A stretch of 64,000 nucleotides of DNA from Mycolicibacterium iranicum (GTDB taxonomy: Bacteria > Actinomycetota > Actinomycetes > Mycobacteriales > Mycobacteriaceae): contig NZ_JACHVU010000001.1 in NCBI RefSeq assembly GCF_014190915.1, positions 372,001 through 436,000 of the forward strand, written 5' to 3'. Made by a program: the position numbers and the translations under genes. The notes below the pieces were generated by a model. That model ran no database searches and was not told where the DNA came from. It saw only the letters and a program-made list of their open reading frames with translations. Of the stretch, positions 17,840 to 26,744 are shown in pieces; positions within the stretch are counted from its first letter, which is position 1, and each line of letters starts with the position of its first letter.

Positions 17840-18568
17840 TCACACTCCCACCGCGGTACGGAGGTCGCGGGCGTTGCGCACGGCGTTGCCGCCGAGGTCG
17901 TTGTTGAAGTAGACGACCACGTCCCGGCCCTGGGAATCCCATTCGCCGATGCGGTCTGCCCACCATCGCAGGTCCTCGGCGCTGTAGGAGCCGCCGTACA
18001 TCGCCTGCGGGTCCGGCCCGTGCAGCCGGACGTAGACGAACGTCGCCGTGGCCCGCAGGATGCACGGCAGCCCCGCGCCGCTCATCACCACGTAGGCCGC
18101 GTCGTGCTTCTCCAGCAGCTCGTACACCGCCGGGTCGTCCCACGACGGGTGGCGGAACTCCACCGCGACCGGGATGTCGGAGGCCATCGTCGCCAGGAAG
18201 TGATCGAGCCGTGCGTCGTCGCGCTCGAGTGCCGGGTGCAGCTGGACCAACAGCGGACCACTGCGGTCGCCCAGGGCCCGCCACCCGCGCTCGAGACGTT
18301 CGGCCCACACCTCCGGGTCGCGCAGTCGGCGGGCATGGGTCAGACCACGGGCGGCCTTGACCGCCATGCAGAACCCCGGGGGCAGCGCGTCGCGCCACCG
18401 CTCGAATTGTGCGTCCTGCGGCCACCGGTAGAAGCTGCCGTTGAGTTCGACGGTGTCGAATTCGGCGACATAGCGCTCCAGCCACCGGGACGTGGGCAAT
18501 CCAGGCTCGTAGAGCACGTTGCGCCAGTGGTTGTAGGCCCAGCCCGACGTGCCGATGCGGATCGTCAC
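17840..18568 (-). CDS. DUF72 family protein (YecE-like)
   Basis: A 242-residue protein of the DUF72 family, a TIM-barrel-like fold of unknown activity. It starts with the family signature TIRIGTSGWAYNHWRN and contains FDTVELNGSFYRWP, VEFRHPSWDD and YVRLHGPD. The GTG at 18568 places this signature at the N-terminus. The open frame continues far upstream antisense to the M42 gene and is not coding there. It is divergent from the peptidase gene with a 51-base gap. Confidence 0.87.
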   Translation of the reverse strand: MTIRIGTSGWAYNHWRNVLYEPGLPTSRWLERYVAEFDTVELNGSFYRWPQDAQFERWRDALPPGFCMAVKAARGLTHARRLRDPEVWAERLERGWRALGDRSGPLLVQLHPALERDDARLDHFLATMASDIPVAVEFRHPSWDDPAVYELLEKHDAAYVVMSGAGLPCILRATATFVYVRLHGPDPQAMYGGSYSAEDLRWWADRIGEWDSQGRDVVVYFNNDLGGNAVRNARDLRTAVGV

Positions 18569-18619
18569 CGGCTTCGGATACCCGGGTTTGGGCCGGATGC
18601 TCCCGGCAATCGTGAAGTC

Positions 18620-19711
18620 ATGACTGAGGACGGGCAGGACTATCGGAAGCTGTTGCAGGAGCTGCTGCTGGCCTACGGCCCGTGCGGTCAGGAAGACGCG
18701 GTGCGCGAGATCTGCCACCGCGAGCTCGAACCCGTCGTGGACGAGGCCTGGGTCGACCCGGCGGGCAACCTGGTCGGGCTGCTGCGCGGCGGCGACGGCC
18801 CGCCGATCCGGGTGATGGCGCACATGGATGAACTGTCCATGCTGGTCAAACGTGTCGAGCCCGACGGCACCCTGGCCCTGACTCCGCTGGGCACCATGTA
18901 CCCCGCCAACTTCGGCCTCGGGCCGGTCGCGGTGCTCGGCTTCCACAAGACGCTGTGCGGGGTCCTCGCGCTGGGCTCCGAACACACCACCCACGAATCC
19001 GAACGCATCTGGCGCACCAAGCCCGACCAGGGCGACAAGGCCCTGGACTGGCCCGATGTCTACGTCTTCACCGGGCTCACGACACGCGAGATCGAGCAGG
19101 CCGGGGTGACCCCGGGAACCCGCGTGTGCGTGGACCGCAGCAAGCGCACGCTCATCGATGTCGGTGACGGGTACCTCGGGTCGTACTTCCTCGACGACCG
19201 CGCCGCGGTCACGGCCCTGCTGCAGTGCGCAGGCGACCTGCGCGGTGGTCGCGGCCCCGCCGGCGACGTCTACTTCGTGTTCACAGTGAACGAGGAGATC
19301 GGCGGGCTGGGCGGCACCTACGCCAGTCGCCACCTCCCCGGCGACCTGACGCTGGCCCTCGAGGTGGGTCCGACGGAGCCGGAGTATTCGACGACGGTGG
19401 CGGGTGGGCCGATCGTGGCCTACAGCGACGCGATGTGCATCTACGACAAACCGGTCGCCGACCGTCTGATGGACGTCGCCGACGAGCTGGGGCTGGCACC
19501 GCAGGCAGCAGTTCTGGGCGCCTTCGAGTCCGACGCGTCCCATTCCAAGGCGAGCGGGGCCTGCGCGCAGGCGGGTCTGCTGTGCCTGCCGACGATGAGC
19601 ACGCACGGATACGAGGTGATCGCCAACGGGGCGATCCCGGCGATGGCCTCGGTGCTAGCTGGTTTCCTCGAACGTCCGCGCCGAGACGCCGAGGTCGACG
19701 CCCAGCGGTGA
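18620..19711 (+). CDS. M42-family metallo-aminopeptidase
   Basis: A 363-residue M42 (glutamyl aminopeptidase / FrvX-type) peptidase. Metal and catalytic motifs are visible in order: AHMDELSML, the SYFLDDRAAV aspartate, the NEEIGG glutamates, the LEVGPTEP acidic residue, and the C-terminal STHGYEV histidine. These enzymes form large cytoplasmic tetrahedral assemblies that trim peptides. The ATG at 18620 is the first sensible start after the divergent DUF72 gene. The last 57 bases overlap the convergent TetR gene, so one 3' end is unusual. Confidence 0.88.
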   Translation: MTEDGQDYRKLLQELLLAYGPCGQEDAVREICHRELEPVVDEAWVDPAGNLVGLLRGGDGPPIRVMAHMDELSMLVKRVEPDGTLALTPLGTMYPANFGLGPVAVLGFHKTLCGVLALGSEHTTHESERIWRTKPDQGDKALDWPDVYVFTGLTTREIEQAGVTPGTRVCVDRSKRTLIDVGDGYLGSYFLDDRAAVTALLQCAGDLRGGRGPAGDVYFVFTVNEEIGGLGGTYASRHLPGDLTLALEVGPTEPEYSTTVAGGPIVAYSDAMCIYDKPVADRLMDVADELGLAPQAAVLGAFESDASHSKASGACAQAGLLCLPTMSTHGYEVIANGAIPAMASVLAGFLERPRRDAEVDAQR

Positions 19712-20338
19712 GACCTCGCGGACGGTCTCGTCGCGGATGAGGCCGCGCAGCAGCGCGGTGCTGAACTCCACCGCGATCTCCTGCGCCGTCCGCCGGCCGT
19801 GGGGACGCAGCCAGCGGTAGGACCCCAGGGTCATCCCGATGTACCCGAGCGCCAGGACGTGGGAGTCGCACTCGTAGAACTCGCCGCTGGCGATCCCGCG
19901 GTCGATGACGTCGCGGACGTGTTCGTAGACCTGCGATTCCTTCTCGCGGATGTAGGCCACCTGCTCTTCGGTGAACCACTCGGAGATGTACGGACCCTCC
20001 TGGAAGTAGACGGCCGCGCGTTCGATGTCGCTGGCGATCCCGACCAGGAGGCGGCGGGTGAAGTGATAAATCGTCTCCCTAGCCGAGGCCGACGGATCGT
20101 CGTGCAGGGCGTCGACGGTGAAGTCGGCCGCACCCTTGTAGATGTCGTAGAGGATCAGCGATTTGCTCGCGTAGTAGTGGTAGACGGTGGCCTTGTTCAG
20201 GCCGACGGCGTCGGCCACATCGTCCATGCGGGTGCCGTGGTAGCCGCGCGCGGCGAACAGCTTGGTCGCGACGGCCAGCAGCTCCTCGCGGCGGGACATC
20301 CCGTTGCTCTGCCCGGAGTTGGCAGCGGATTCAGACAT
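19655..20338 (-). CDS. TetR-family regulator (Rv0158-like position)
   Basis: A 227-residue TetR regulator. The helix-turn-helix lies at about residues 15-62 (ATKLFAARGYHGTRMDDVADAVGLNKATVYHYYASK). The ligand domain contains YFQEGPYISEWFTEEQ, which resembles lipid or acyl-CoA responsive TetR proteins such as the KstR2 group. Its C-terminal coding end overlaps the M42 gene by 57 bases in convergent orientation. A symmetrical element lies 44 bases upstream of the start (20382-20395), suggesting autoregulation. Target genes are unknown. Confidence 0.87.
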   Translation of the reverse strand: MSESAANSGQSNGMSRREELLAVATKLFAARGYHGTRMDDVADAVGLNKATVYHYYASKSLILYDIYKGAADFTVDALHDDPSASARETIYHFTRRLLVGIASDIERAAVYFQEGPYISEWFTEEQVAYIREKESQVYEHVRDVIDRGIASGEFYECDSHVLALGYIGMTLGSYRWLRPHGRRTAQEIAVEFSTALLRGLIRDETVREVSPLGVDLGVSARTFEETS

Positions 20339-20381
20339 GGCGACTCACTATAGGCATCGGCAGCGACCGCTGACGCGGTCT

Positions 20382-20395
20382 ACTAACTGGTTGGT
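20382..20395. promoter_or_regulatory. TetR operator candidate
   Basis: ACTAAC-TG-GTTGGT, an imperfect inverted repeat with 5 of 6 arm positions paired, upstream of the TetR gene at 20338. The same half-site (ACYAAC/GTTGGT) appears with a wider spacing at 50154-50171. Confidence 0.4.
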
Positions 20396-20494
20396 TCAGT
20401 CTAGGCCGTTGCAGTGTTGTCATGGGCCGGGCGGGTCTAGACTCGTGCCAGACCGCCTGGGGCCGGCCCAGAGGTGACGGAGAGGTGGTGCGCG

Positions 20495-20605
20495 GTGGAC
20501 CCGAATCCGGATTACGACGCCAGCGACGAGCTCGAATACGGCATCAACTGGTTCGCATGGATTCTTCGCGGGGTTTATCCGCCGCCCTCGTACCCGCCGG
20601 TCTGA
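20495..20605 (+). CDS. Possible small protein, 36 residues
   Basis: A GTG-started frame of 36 codons beginning DPNPDYDASDELEYG and ending in a Tyr/Pro-rich tail. A GGAGAGG ribosome-site-like sequence lies about 8 bases upstream of the GTG. The composition (acidic start, aromatic INWFAWILRG centre, proline tail) looks more protein-like than chance. It overlaps the end of the convergent zinc-ribbon gene by 31 bases. I do not recognise it and have no evidence of expression. Confidence 0.35.
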   Translation: MDPNPDYDASDELEYGINWFAWILRGVYPPPSYPPV

Positions 20606-20976
20606 TTCAGCGCCCGCGCCGCCAGGCGCTCGTTCACCCACGCCTGGGTGAACTGGTAGACGCTGTGTAGCTGCTTGCCCAGCTCGTCGAACTCGGACTT
20701 CCCGCGTTCGGTGACGACGGCGAGTTTGTCGCGCATCTCCTTGCGCAGATCCCGGGGTGGCACCGGCTCGCAGTCCGGCGGCCACCGCAACGACTCCCTC
20801 ACCAGCGCAGGCAGATTGGCCACCGGCCGACTCTCCTCGCGGTAGCACTCGCCGCACTTGCGGCACCGCACCTCGTACCGCAGCCCGCAGGGTCCCCGCT
20901 CCGACGTCTCGATGAAGACGTAATCGGCGACCGCAACACATCTCGGGCATCGGGCCAGCCCGCGTTCGACAACCAT
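20575..20976 (-). CDS. Hypothetical zinc-ribbon-like protein
   Basis: A 133-residue protein of unknown function. A CPRC pair near residue 10 and a CRKCGEC cluster near residue 40 suggest a four-cysteine zinc ribbon. The C-terminal half is charged and helical (RDLRKEMRDKLAVVTERGK), ending with a Gly-rich tail. I chose the ATG at 20976, which begins MVVERGLARCPRC; the frame is open to 21018. It may bind nucleic acid or protein, but nothing in the context supports a specific role. Confidence 0.65.
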   Translation of the reverse strand: MVVERGLARCPRCVAVADYVFIETSERGPCGLRYEVRCRKCGECYREESRPVANLPALVRESLRWPPDCEPVPPRDLRKEMRDKLAVVTERGKSEFDELGKQLHSVYQFTQAWVNERLAARALNQTGGYEGGG

Positions 20977-21072
20977 GCTCACGCCGTAATCGTGCGGCTC
21001 ACGGTGCATCCCACGCACCGGGAATGTGAGGTCGATGCCTGATCGGTGCCGTTTCGAGATATGGGTCAGTCC

Positions 21073-21142
21073 CGCGGCTACGCCGCCCCAGCCTGATTCG
21101 CGGCTACGCCGCGGCAGCCCGATTCGCGGCTACGCCGCGGCG
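21073..21142. repeat. Tandem 26-nt hairpin repeats
   Basis: Two full 26-base units (21073-21098, 21099-21124) and most of a third (21125-21142). Each unit contains CGCGGCTACGCCGC, which folds as a CGCGGC/GCCGCG-type stem around TAC, perfect in the later units. The array lies just downstream of tauB on its minus strand and supplies its stop codon and last few Arg/Ala codons. It may act as a terminator or mRNA stabiliser for the transporter operon. Confidence 0.75.
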
Positions 21143-21909
21143 CGCTTGACGGCGCGGCCCACCTCCGCCCGCAACTCCCCATACTCCGGCGAGCGCCTCA
21201 GCTCGTCGGCGTCCACGCCCGTGCGGGGCAGCTCGACCGGGATGTCGAGCGCGACCTGGCCCGGCCTGCGGGTCAGCACCACGATCCGGGAACCGAGGAA
21301 TGCGGCTTCGTCCGCGCTGTGCGTGACGAACACGGTGGTCCGGCCCGACTCCGCACTGACCTGACGGACGTCTTCCTGCAACCGCTCCCGGGTCAGGGCG
21401 TCGAGAGCCGCGAACGGTTCGTCGAGCAGGAACAGGGGGGTCTCGGCGGCCAGTGCCCGGGCGATCGCGACGCGCTGCTGCTGGCCGCCGCTGATCTCCC
21501 AGATCCGCCGGTTCGCGGTGCCGGCGAGGCCGACCCGTTCCAGCAGCTCGTCGCGGCGCTCACTTCGCCTGTCGCGCGGCACCTTTGCGTACTTCAGTGC
21601 CAGCTCGACGTTCCCGCCGACAGTCCGCCACGGGAACAGCCGCGGCTGCTGGAACACCACGCCGGCCGTCACACCGGGCGTCGGCGCCTCCCCCGCGATC
21701 TGCACCGAGCCCTGGCTCGGTGACTCGAAGCCCGCGAGCAGACGCAGCAGCGTGCTCTTGCCGCATCCCGATGCACCGACCAGGACCAGAAAGGAACCCG
21801 GATCGACGGTCAGGTCCACCGGACCCAGTGCGGTGACCTCGTCACCACCCTTTCCGTAGCGGTGCGACACCGACTTGATGTGGATCGCGCCGCTACTGGT
21901 CGAGGACAT
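21130..21909 (-). CDS. tauB: ABC transporter ATPase, taurine/sulfonate type
   Basis: A 259-residue ATPase of the nitrate/sulfonate/taurine importer class. Walker A GASGCGKST is near residue 41, the signature SGGQQQR and Walker B LFLLDEPFAALD follow, and the switch histidine is in FVTHSADEA. Its start overlaps the last 17 bases of the binding-protein gene. The C-terminal codons run into the tandem repeat at 21073-21142. With the two genes upstream it forms one importer. The symbol reflects similarity of the binding protein to TauA; SsuB is the alternative. Confidence 0.82.
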   Translation of the reverse strand: MSSTSSGAIHIKSVSHRYGKGGDEVTALGPVDLTVDPGSFLVLVGASGCGKSTLLRLLAGFESPSQGSVQIAGEAPTPGVTAGVVFQQPRLFPWRTVGGNVELALKYAKVPRDRRSERRDELLERVGLAGTANRRIWEISGGQQQRVAIARALAAETPLFLLDEPFAALDALTRERLQEDVRQVSAESGRTTVFVTHSADEAAFLGSRIVVLTRRPGQVALDIPVELPRTGVDADELRRSPEYGELRAEVGRAVKRAAA

Positions 21910-22921
21910 CCGGAAGACCCTGGGTGTAGACGGCGTCCTGGAAGGTCTTCAGCGGTGCCGCGGCAGGGATCTGCTTCTGCTCGGCCAGGAACTGCGAGGC
22001 GCTCTCCAAGTTGACGGCGATGTTGCCCGGATTGCCCTGCGAGCCAAGCCATTCAGCGGAAGCAACCTCCTGGGGAGTCAGGTACACACCCTGCTTGATC
22101 TGGCCCGCCGTCTCTTCGGGGGTGAGGCCGATCTCGGCGGAGATCGCCTTGGCCGCCGCTGCGGGATCGTCTTTGATGAGGTCCAGCGCACGAGCTTCCT
22201 GCCGGCGCCAGATATCGACGACCTCGGGGTGCGCACCGGCGAACTCCTTGGACACCACGCCGAGATCGAGAGTGGGCTTTCCGTCGCTGGCGAGCCGGCG
22301 GCTGGTGATGAGGTCTTTGCCGTTGGCGCGTAGCTGGTCCAGCGTCGGCAGCCAGGTGTAGGCCGCGTCGATGTCACCGCGCTCCCATGCGGCGAGGATC
22401 GCCTGGGGCTGCAGGTCGACGAGCTGAACCTCGTTCGGAGACAATCCGTTCTGGCTCAGCGCCGCCAGCAGGCTGTAGTGCGCGGTGGACGCGAACGGCG
22501 TCCCCACGCGTTTGCCCTTCAGCTGGGCGATGGTGTCCACGCCGGAGCCGTTGCGTGCCACCAGCGCTTCGTTGTCGCCGGCGACATCGAGCACGAACGC
22601 CACCTGGTAGGGAATGTTCAGCGGCGCCGACAATCCGCGGGCCACCGGGCTGGAACCCAGGGCGCCGAAGTCCAGTTCCTGTGCGATGAACGCGGTGTTC
22701 ACGTCGGCGCCCGAGTCGAACTTCGTCCACTTGATGTTGTAGTCGGGCAGTGCTTCTTCGAGCCACCTGCTGTTCTTAACGATCAGGTCCCCGCTCGGGA
22801 AGGTCTGATAGCCGATCCTGATCGTGGGCTTGTCGGCCGACTGCCCGGCGTTGTCCACAGAGCAGCCCGCCAGGGCCAGCACGGCCGTGACGAGCACTGC
22901 GAGAACGGCTTTCGGTTTCAT
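21893..22921 (-). CDS. tauA: Taurine/sulfonate-type ABC binding lipoprotein
   Basis: A 342-residue lipoprotein. The signal peptide ends LALAGC with the lipid-bearing cysteine at about residue 20. The mature domain has the TauA-like stretches IRIGYQTFPSGDLIV, FDSGADVNTAFIAQELDFGALGSSP and DVAGDNEALVARNG. It should capture a sulfonate such as taurine outside the membrane. The ATG at 22921 directly abuts the permease stop. Ligand is inferred from similarity to TauA as I recall it. Confidence 0.82.
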   Translation of the reverse strand: MKPKAVLAVLVTAVLALAGCSVDNAGQSADKPTIRIGYQTFPSGDLIVKNSRWLEEALPDYNIKWTKFDSGADVNTAFIAQELDFGALGSSPVARGLSAPLNIPYQVAFVLDVAGDNEALVARNGSGVDTIAQLKGKRVGTPFASTAHYSLLAALSQNGLSPNEVQLVDLQPQAILAAWERGDIDAAYTWLPTLDQLRANGKDLITSRRLASDGKPTLDLGVVSKEFAGAHPEVVDIWRRQEARALDLIKDDPAAAAKAISAEIGLTPEETAGQIKQGVYLTPQEVASAEWLGSQGNPGNIAVNLESASQFLAEQKQIPAAAPLKTFQDAVYTQGLPDVLDQ

Positions 22922-23800
22922 CTAGATTCTTCCTCTCCAGGGGACGCTGCGGCGTTCGATCGAACGCAGCAGTGAGTCGATGACCAGACCCGAGAAGCCG
23001 ACGGCGAAGATGCCGACCAGCACGACCGGGGTGTTGTTGTAATTGCTGGCGTCCTTGACCAATCCGCCGATTCCGGGGATGCCGTTGAACAGCTCGGCCG
23101 CGACCACCGACGAGTAGGCCATGCCGACGGCGAGCCTGATCCCGGTGAACGTCTCGGGCAGCGCCGACGGGACGACGACGTCACGGATGACCTGACGTCG
23201 GGACGCGCCCAGCGCCCGTGCCGCTTCCTGCAACCCGACGGGCGCGGCGACCACGGCTGACGTCGTCGCGACCGCCGCCGGAGGCAACGCGGCAAGTGCC
23301 AGCAGCGTGATCTTCGGCGCCTCGTCGATACCCAGCCAGATGACCAGCAGGAAGAAGTAGGCCAGCGGCGGCAGCGCCCGCAAGAACGTCAGCCAAGGTT
23401 CGAGCACGCTGCGGACCCAGCCGACAGAGCCCATGAGCAGTCCCAGCAGCACCCCGAGAACGACCCCGATGACGACGCCGGCGAGCACCCGGCGCAGGGT
23501 CATGTAGAGGTGCTCCCACAGCAGGTATCCCGCGTAGCCGCGAACGCCGTCGTGGGTCGTCGAGACGTCGATGAACGCGTTCCACACCGTCGCCGGGTAC
23601 GGGACGAAGGTCTGGTTCCAGATTCCGCTGGCGGCGGCCAGCTGCCACACGATGCCGAAGGCCGCGACCGACAGCAGAGGCAACGCGGCTTTCGTCAGCA
23701 AGCCGCGCCGGCGACGTCGTCGTGGACGCGGTTCAGGGCCCGACGCCGACGACACGGCGTTGGGATCCGAGCTGGGTGCGATATCGACGAAAACGGACAC
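22922..23800 (-). CDS. tauC: ABC transporter permease, taurine/sulfonate type
   Basis: A 292-residue permease with a charged N-terminus (RPRRRRRR), six predicted helices and the ATPase-contact EAA loop, here LQEAARALGASRRQVIRDVVVPSALPETFTGIR. It is the first gene of the importer, with a GTG start at 23800. Only 65 bases separate it from the end of the upstream dehydrogenase gene on the same strand, so they may share a transcript. Confidence 0.83.
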   Translation of the reverse strand: MSVFVDIAPSSDPNAVSSASGPEPRPRRRRRRGLLTKAALPLLSVAAFGIVWQLAAASGIWNQTFVPYPATVWNAFIDVSTTHDGVRGYAGYLLWEHLYMTLRRVLAGVVIGVVLGVLLGLLMGSVGWVRSVLEPWLTFLRALPPLAYFFLLVIWLGIDEAPKITLLALAALPPAAVATTSAVVAAPVGLQEAARALGASRRQVIRDVVVPSALPETFTGIRLAVGMAYSSVVAAELFNGIPGIGGLVKDASNYNNTPVVLVGIFAVGFSGLVIDSLLRSIERRSVPWRGRI

Positions 23801-23865
23801 CGGCAGACATTGACGGATGCGTCATGATCGGGGAATAGCTGCGATCACCGCGAGTGAAAGTCAGC

Positions 23866-24954
23866 TCACCAGGTGAGCACCGGTTTGACGACGTCGCCGC
23901 GGTGCTGGGCATCGAGCGCGGCGTTGACGTCGGCGTGCGGGAACGCCGAGACCAGCCGCTCGACGGGGAACCGGCCGCGGGCCTGCAGCTCGAGCAGCTG
24001 CGGGATGAACACCGCGGGCACCGAGTCGCCCTCCAAGCAGCCGTGCACCGTTTTGCCTCGCATCACCAGGTCGCGGAGGTCGATCTGCGGCACGCCCGTT
24101 CCGAGGCCGACTGCGACGGCGGAACCGCCGACCGCCAGCGCGGACACCGCGGCGGCCAGCACGTCGGGCCTTCCGGTGGTGTCGAGGGCATGGTCCACTC
24201 CCCCGCCGGTCAGCTGCCGCAGGACACGCACCGGGTCCTCACCCGGGTCCAGAGCCGCACGCACGCCCAGGCTTTCGGCCAGCGCGCGGCGCCGGGCGGA
24301 AGGTTCGACCACGACGACGGCCTCCACGTCGCAGGCGAGCGCGGCCAGCACCGCCGCCAAACCGACTGCGCCGGCGCCGAATACGGCGAAGGTGCTCCCC
24401 GGTCGCGGCCGCAGCAGGTTCAGCACCGCACCCGCACCGGTCTGGAAGCCGCAGCCCAGCGGCGCGGCGAGGACGGGATCGACGTCGGAACCCACTACGA
24501 CCGTGTTGTCGGAGGTGGTCAGCGCATACCCGGCGAGACTCGACTGTCCGAAGAATCCGTCCACCACCGGTCGATCACCGACCGTCACTCGCGCGGTACC
24601 GTCAGCACGGGCACCAAAACCGTTCAGCCGGGTGGCATTTCGGCAGTAGGCGGGGCGCTGGGCCGTGCAGTTGACGCACGCACCGCAACTGCGGAAGGAC
24701 AGCACGACCCGGTCACCGGGCTTGACCGACGTCACCGCACCACCCGTTGCCTCGACCACCCCGGCACCTTCGTGGCCGAGCAGAACAGGCCGATCGGGCG
24801 TGCCCGCAACACGATTGACCAGGTCGGTGTGGCAGATCCCCGCCGCTTCGATGCGGACGAGGATCTCGTCGTCACGGGGGTCGTCGACGTGGACGTCGGC
24901 GACGACGAACGGATCCTCGGGCGCGTACGACAACGCCGCGGTGGTGTCGGGCAT
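23866..24954 (-). CDS. Zinc-dependent aryl-alcohol-type dehydrogenase
   Basis: A 362-residue medium-chain alcohol dehydrogenase. Catalytic zinc ligands are in GICHTD and LGHEGAG. The structural zinc site is CGACVNCTAQRPAYC, the NAD-binding motif is GAGAVGLAAV, and FFGQSSLAGYAL is typical of benzyl/aryl-alcohol dehydrogenases. The ATG at 24954 gives the standard N-terminus. A frame continues to 25032 with unlikely composition. The link to the sulfonate importer is positional only. It is not clearly the adhE1 gene of the corresponding M. tuberculosis region. Confidence 0.85.
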   Translation of the reverse strand: MPDTTAALSYAPEDPFVVADVHVDDPRDDEILVRIEAAGICHTDLVNRVAGTPDRPVLLGHEGAGVVEATGGAVTSVKPGDRVVLSFRSCGACVNCTAQRPAYCRNATRLNGFGARADGTARVTVGDRPVVDGFFGQSSLAGYALTTSDNTVVVGSDVDPVLAAPLGCGFQTGAGAVLNLLRPRPGSTFAVFGAGAVGLAAVLAALACDVEAVVVVEPSARRRALAESLGVRAALDPGEDPVRVLRQLTGGGVDHALDTTGRPDVLAAAVSALAVGGSAVAVGLGTGVPQIDLRDLVMRGKTVHGCLEGDSVPAVFIPQLLELQARGRFPVERLVSAFPHADVNAALDAQHRGDVVKPVLTW

Positions 24955-25204
24955 GCGCGTAACCGTAACGCGCACTTGACGCCCGTCAACTGTGCTGTGC
25001 GCCCGGCCGACCCCGGCGTTACACCTGGCCACGCATCCGTCACGCCGTCGACCCCAAGGGCGTACGGAGTGTGACCGTCGGTAGCGGGAACTCTTACACT
25101 GACAACTTCCAACCCGTCCAACGACGGACGAAGGCGGGGGCGCCGGACCGGTTCCAGGGCGCCTCGGCCCGACCGTGCGCGAAGCCTAGATCGGATCGAC
25201 ATCG
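24955..25204. promoter_or_regulatory. Divergent promoter region, dehydrogenase / pntA
   Basis: 250 bases between divergent genes. An inverted repeat TTGAC-GCCC-GTCAA (24976-24989) lies just upstream of the dehydrogenase. A TTACACT sequence near 25095 could be a -10 for pntA, but no good -35 accompanies it. Confidence 0.35.
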
Positions 25205-26740
25205 ATGATCATCGGGATACCGAGAGAGTCACTACCTGGGGAGACGCGGGTCGCGGCGACCCCGCAGACCGTCGGACAGCTTCTCAAGCTCGGCTATGAC
25301 GTCGTCGTCGAATCCGGGGCGGGCGCTGCGTCGAGTTTCTCCGACGAGGCCTTCGCAGACGCGGGCGCGACCGTCGGCACCACCGAGCAGGTGCTGTCCT
25401 CGGATGTGGTGCTCAAAGTCAACGCACCCAGCGAGGCGGAGATCGCGAGCCTGCGTGACGGTGCCACGCTGATCAGCCTGATCTCCCCCGGGCTCAAGCC
25501 GGAACTGGTCGAGCAGCTCGCCACCCGCCCGATCACCGTGCTGGCGATGGATGCGGTGCCGCGGATCTCCCGGGCCCAGTCCCTGGACGTGCTGTCGTCG
25601 ATGGCCAACATCGCCGGCTACCGCGCCGTCGTCGAGGCGGCCCACCGGTTCGGCCGGTTCTTCACCGGTCAGGTCACGGCCGCCGGCAAGGTGCCGCCGG
25701 CCAAAGTGCTCGTCGTCGGGGCCGGTGTCGCAGGGCTCGCGGCCATCGGCGCCGCGGGCAGCCTGGGCGCGATCGTGCGGGCCACCGACCCGCGGCCCGA
25801 GGTGGCCGACCAGGTCAAATCGCTCGGCGGTGAGTACCTCGCCGTCGACCCGGCCGCCGCGGAGGTGTCGGCCACCGGCTACGCCAAGGAGATGGGCGAC
25901 GACTACAAGGCCCGCGAGGCGCAGCTGTACGCCGAGCAGTCCGAAGACGTCGACATCATCATCACCACGGCGCTGATCCCCGGACGGCCTGCACCGCGCA
26001 TCATCACCGCCGACATGGTGGCCTCGATGAAGCCGGGCAGCGTGATCGTCGACATGGCCGCGGCCAACGGCGGCAACGTCGAAGGCACCGTCAAGGACGA
26101 GGCCGTCGTAACGGCCAACGGCGTGACCATCATCGGCTACACCGACCTGGCGGGGCGCCTGCCCGCACAGGCCTCGCAGCTGTACGGGACCAACCTGGTC
26201 AATCTGCTGAAGCTGCTGACGCCCGAGAAGGACGGTCAGCTGACCCTCGACTGGGACGACGTCGTCCAGCGCTCGGTCACCGTGGTGCGCGACGGCGAGG
26301 TGACCTGGCCGCCTCCGCCGGTGCAGGTGTCGGCGGCGCCGGCCACCACCCCCGCCGCGGCCCCGGTCGAGGCCAAGCCGGTCAAGGCGCCCATGTCCAT
26401 GGGGCGCCGGCTCGGCGTCACGTTCGCCGCCGCTGCGGTGCTGTTCGCACTGATCGCGCTCTCCCCGTCGGCGCTGCAGGTGCACCTGACGGTCTTCGCG
26501 CTCGCGATCGTCATCGGCTACTACGTGATCGGCAACGTGCACCACGCGCTGCACACCCCGCTGATGTCGGTCACCAATGCGATCTCCGGAATCATCGTGG
26601 TCGGCGCGCTGCTGCAGATCGGCCACGGGGATGTCGCAGTGACCGCACTGGCCTTCCTGGCGATCCTGCTCGCCAGCATCAACATCTTCGGCGGCTTCGC
26701 GGTGACCCGCCGCATGCTGGCCATGTTCTCGAGGAGCTAG
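25205..26740 (+). CDS. pntA: Proton-translocating NAD(P) transhydrogenase, alpha subunit (fused)
   Basis: A 511-residue PntA that moves hydride between NADH and NADP with proton flow across the membrane. The NAD-binding domain I covers about residues 1-370, opening [17 protein letters not shown], with the dinucleotide motif [18 protein letters not shown] near residue 170. A Pro/Ala-rich linker at about 375-395 leads into the membrane part with about four helices. In M. tuberculosis the same protein is split into pntAa and pntAb; here they are one frame. It ends 4 bases before pntB. Confidence 0.95.
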   Translation: MIIGIPRESLPGETRVAATPQTVGQLLKLGYDVVVESGAGAASSFSDEAFADAGATVGTTEQVLSSDVVLKVNAPSEAEIASLRDGATLISLISPGLKPELVEQLATRPITVLAMDAVPRISRAQSLDVLSSMANIAGYRAVVEAAHRFGRFFTGQVTAAGKVPPAKVLVVGAGVAGLAAIGAAGSLGAIVRATDPRPEVADQVKSLGGEYLAVDPAAAEVSATGYAKEMGDDYKAREAQLYAEQSEDVDIIITTALIPGRPAPRIITADMVASMKPGSVIVDMAAANGGNVEGTVKDEAVVTANGVTIIGYTDLAGRLPAQASQLYGTNLVNLLKLLTPEKDGQLTLDWDDVVQRSVTVVRDGEVTWPPPPVQVSAAPATTPAAAPVEAKPVKAPMSMGRRLGVTFAAAAVLFALIALSPSALQVHLTVFALAIVIGYYVIGNVHHALHTPLMSVTNAISGIIVVGALLQIGHGDVAVTALAFLAILLASINIFGGFAVTRRMLAMFSRS

Positions 26741-26744
26741 AACC

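Noticed and set aside
23866..24954. Identification as adhE1 (Rv0162c)
   Set aside because: Orientation and sequence motifs fit aryl-alcohol dehydrogenases better, so no symbol was given.
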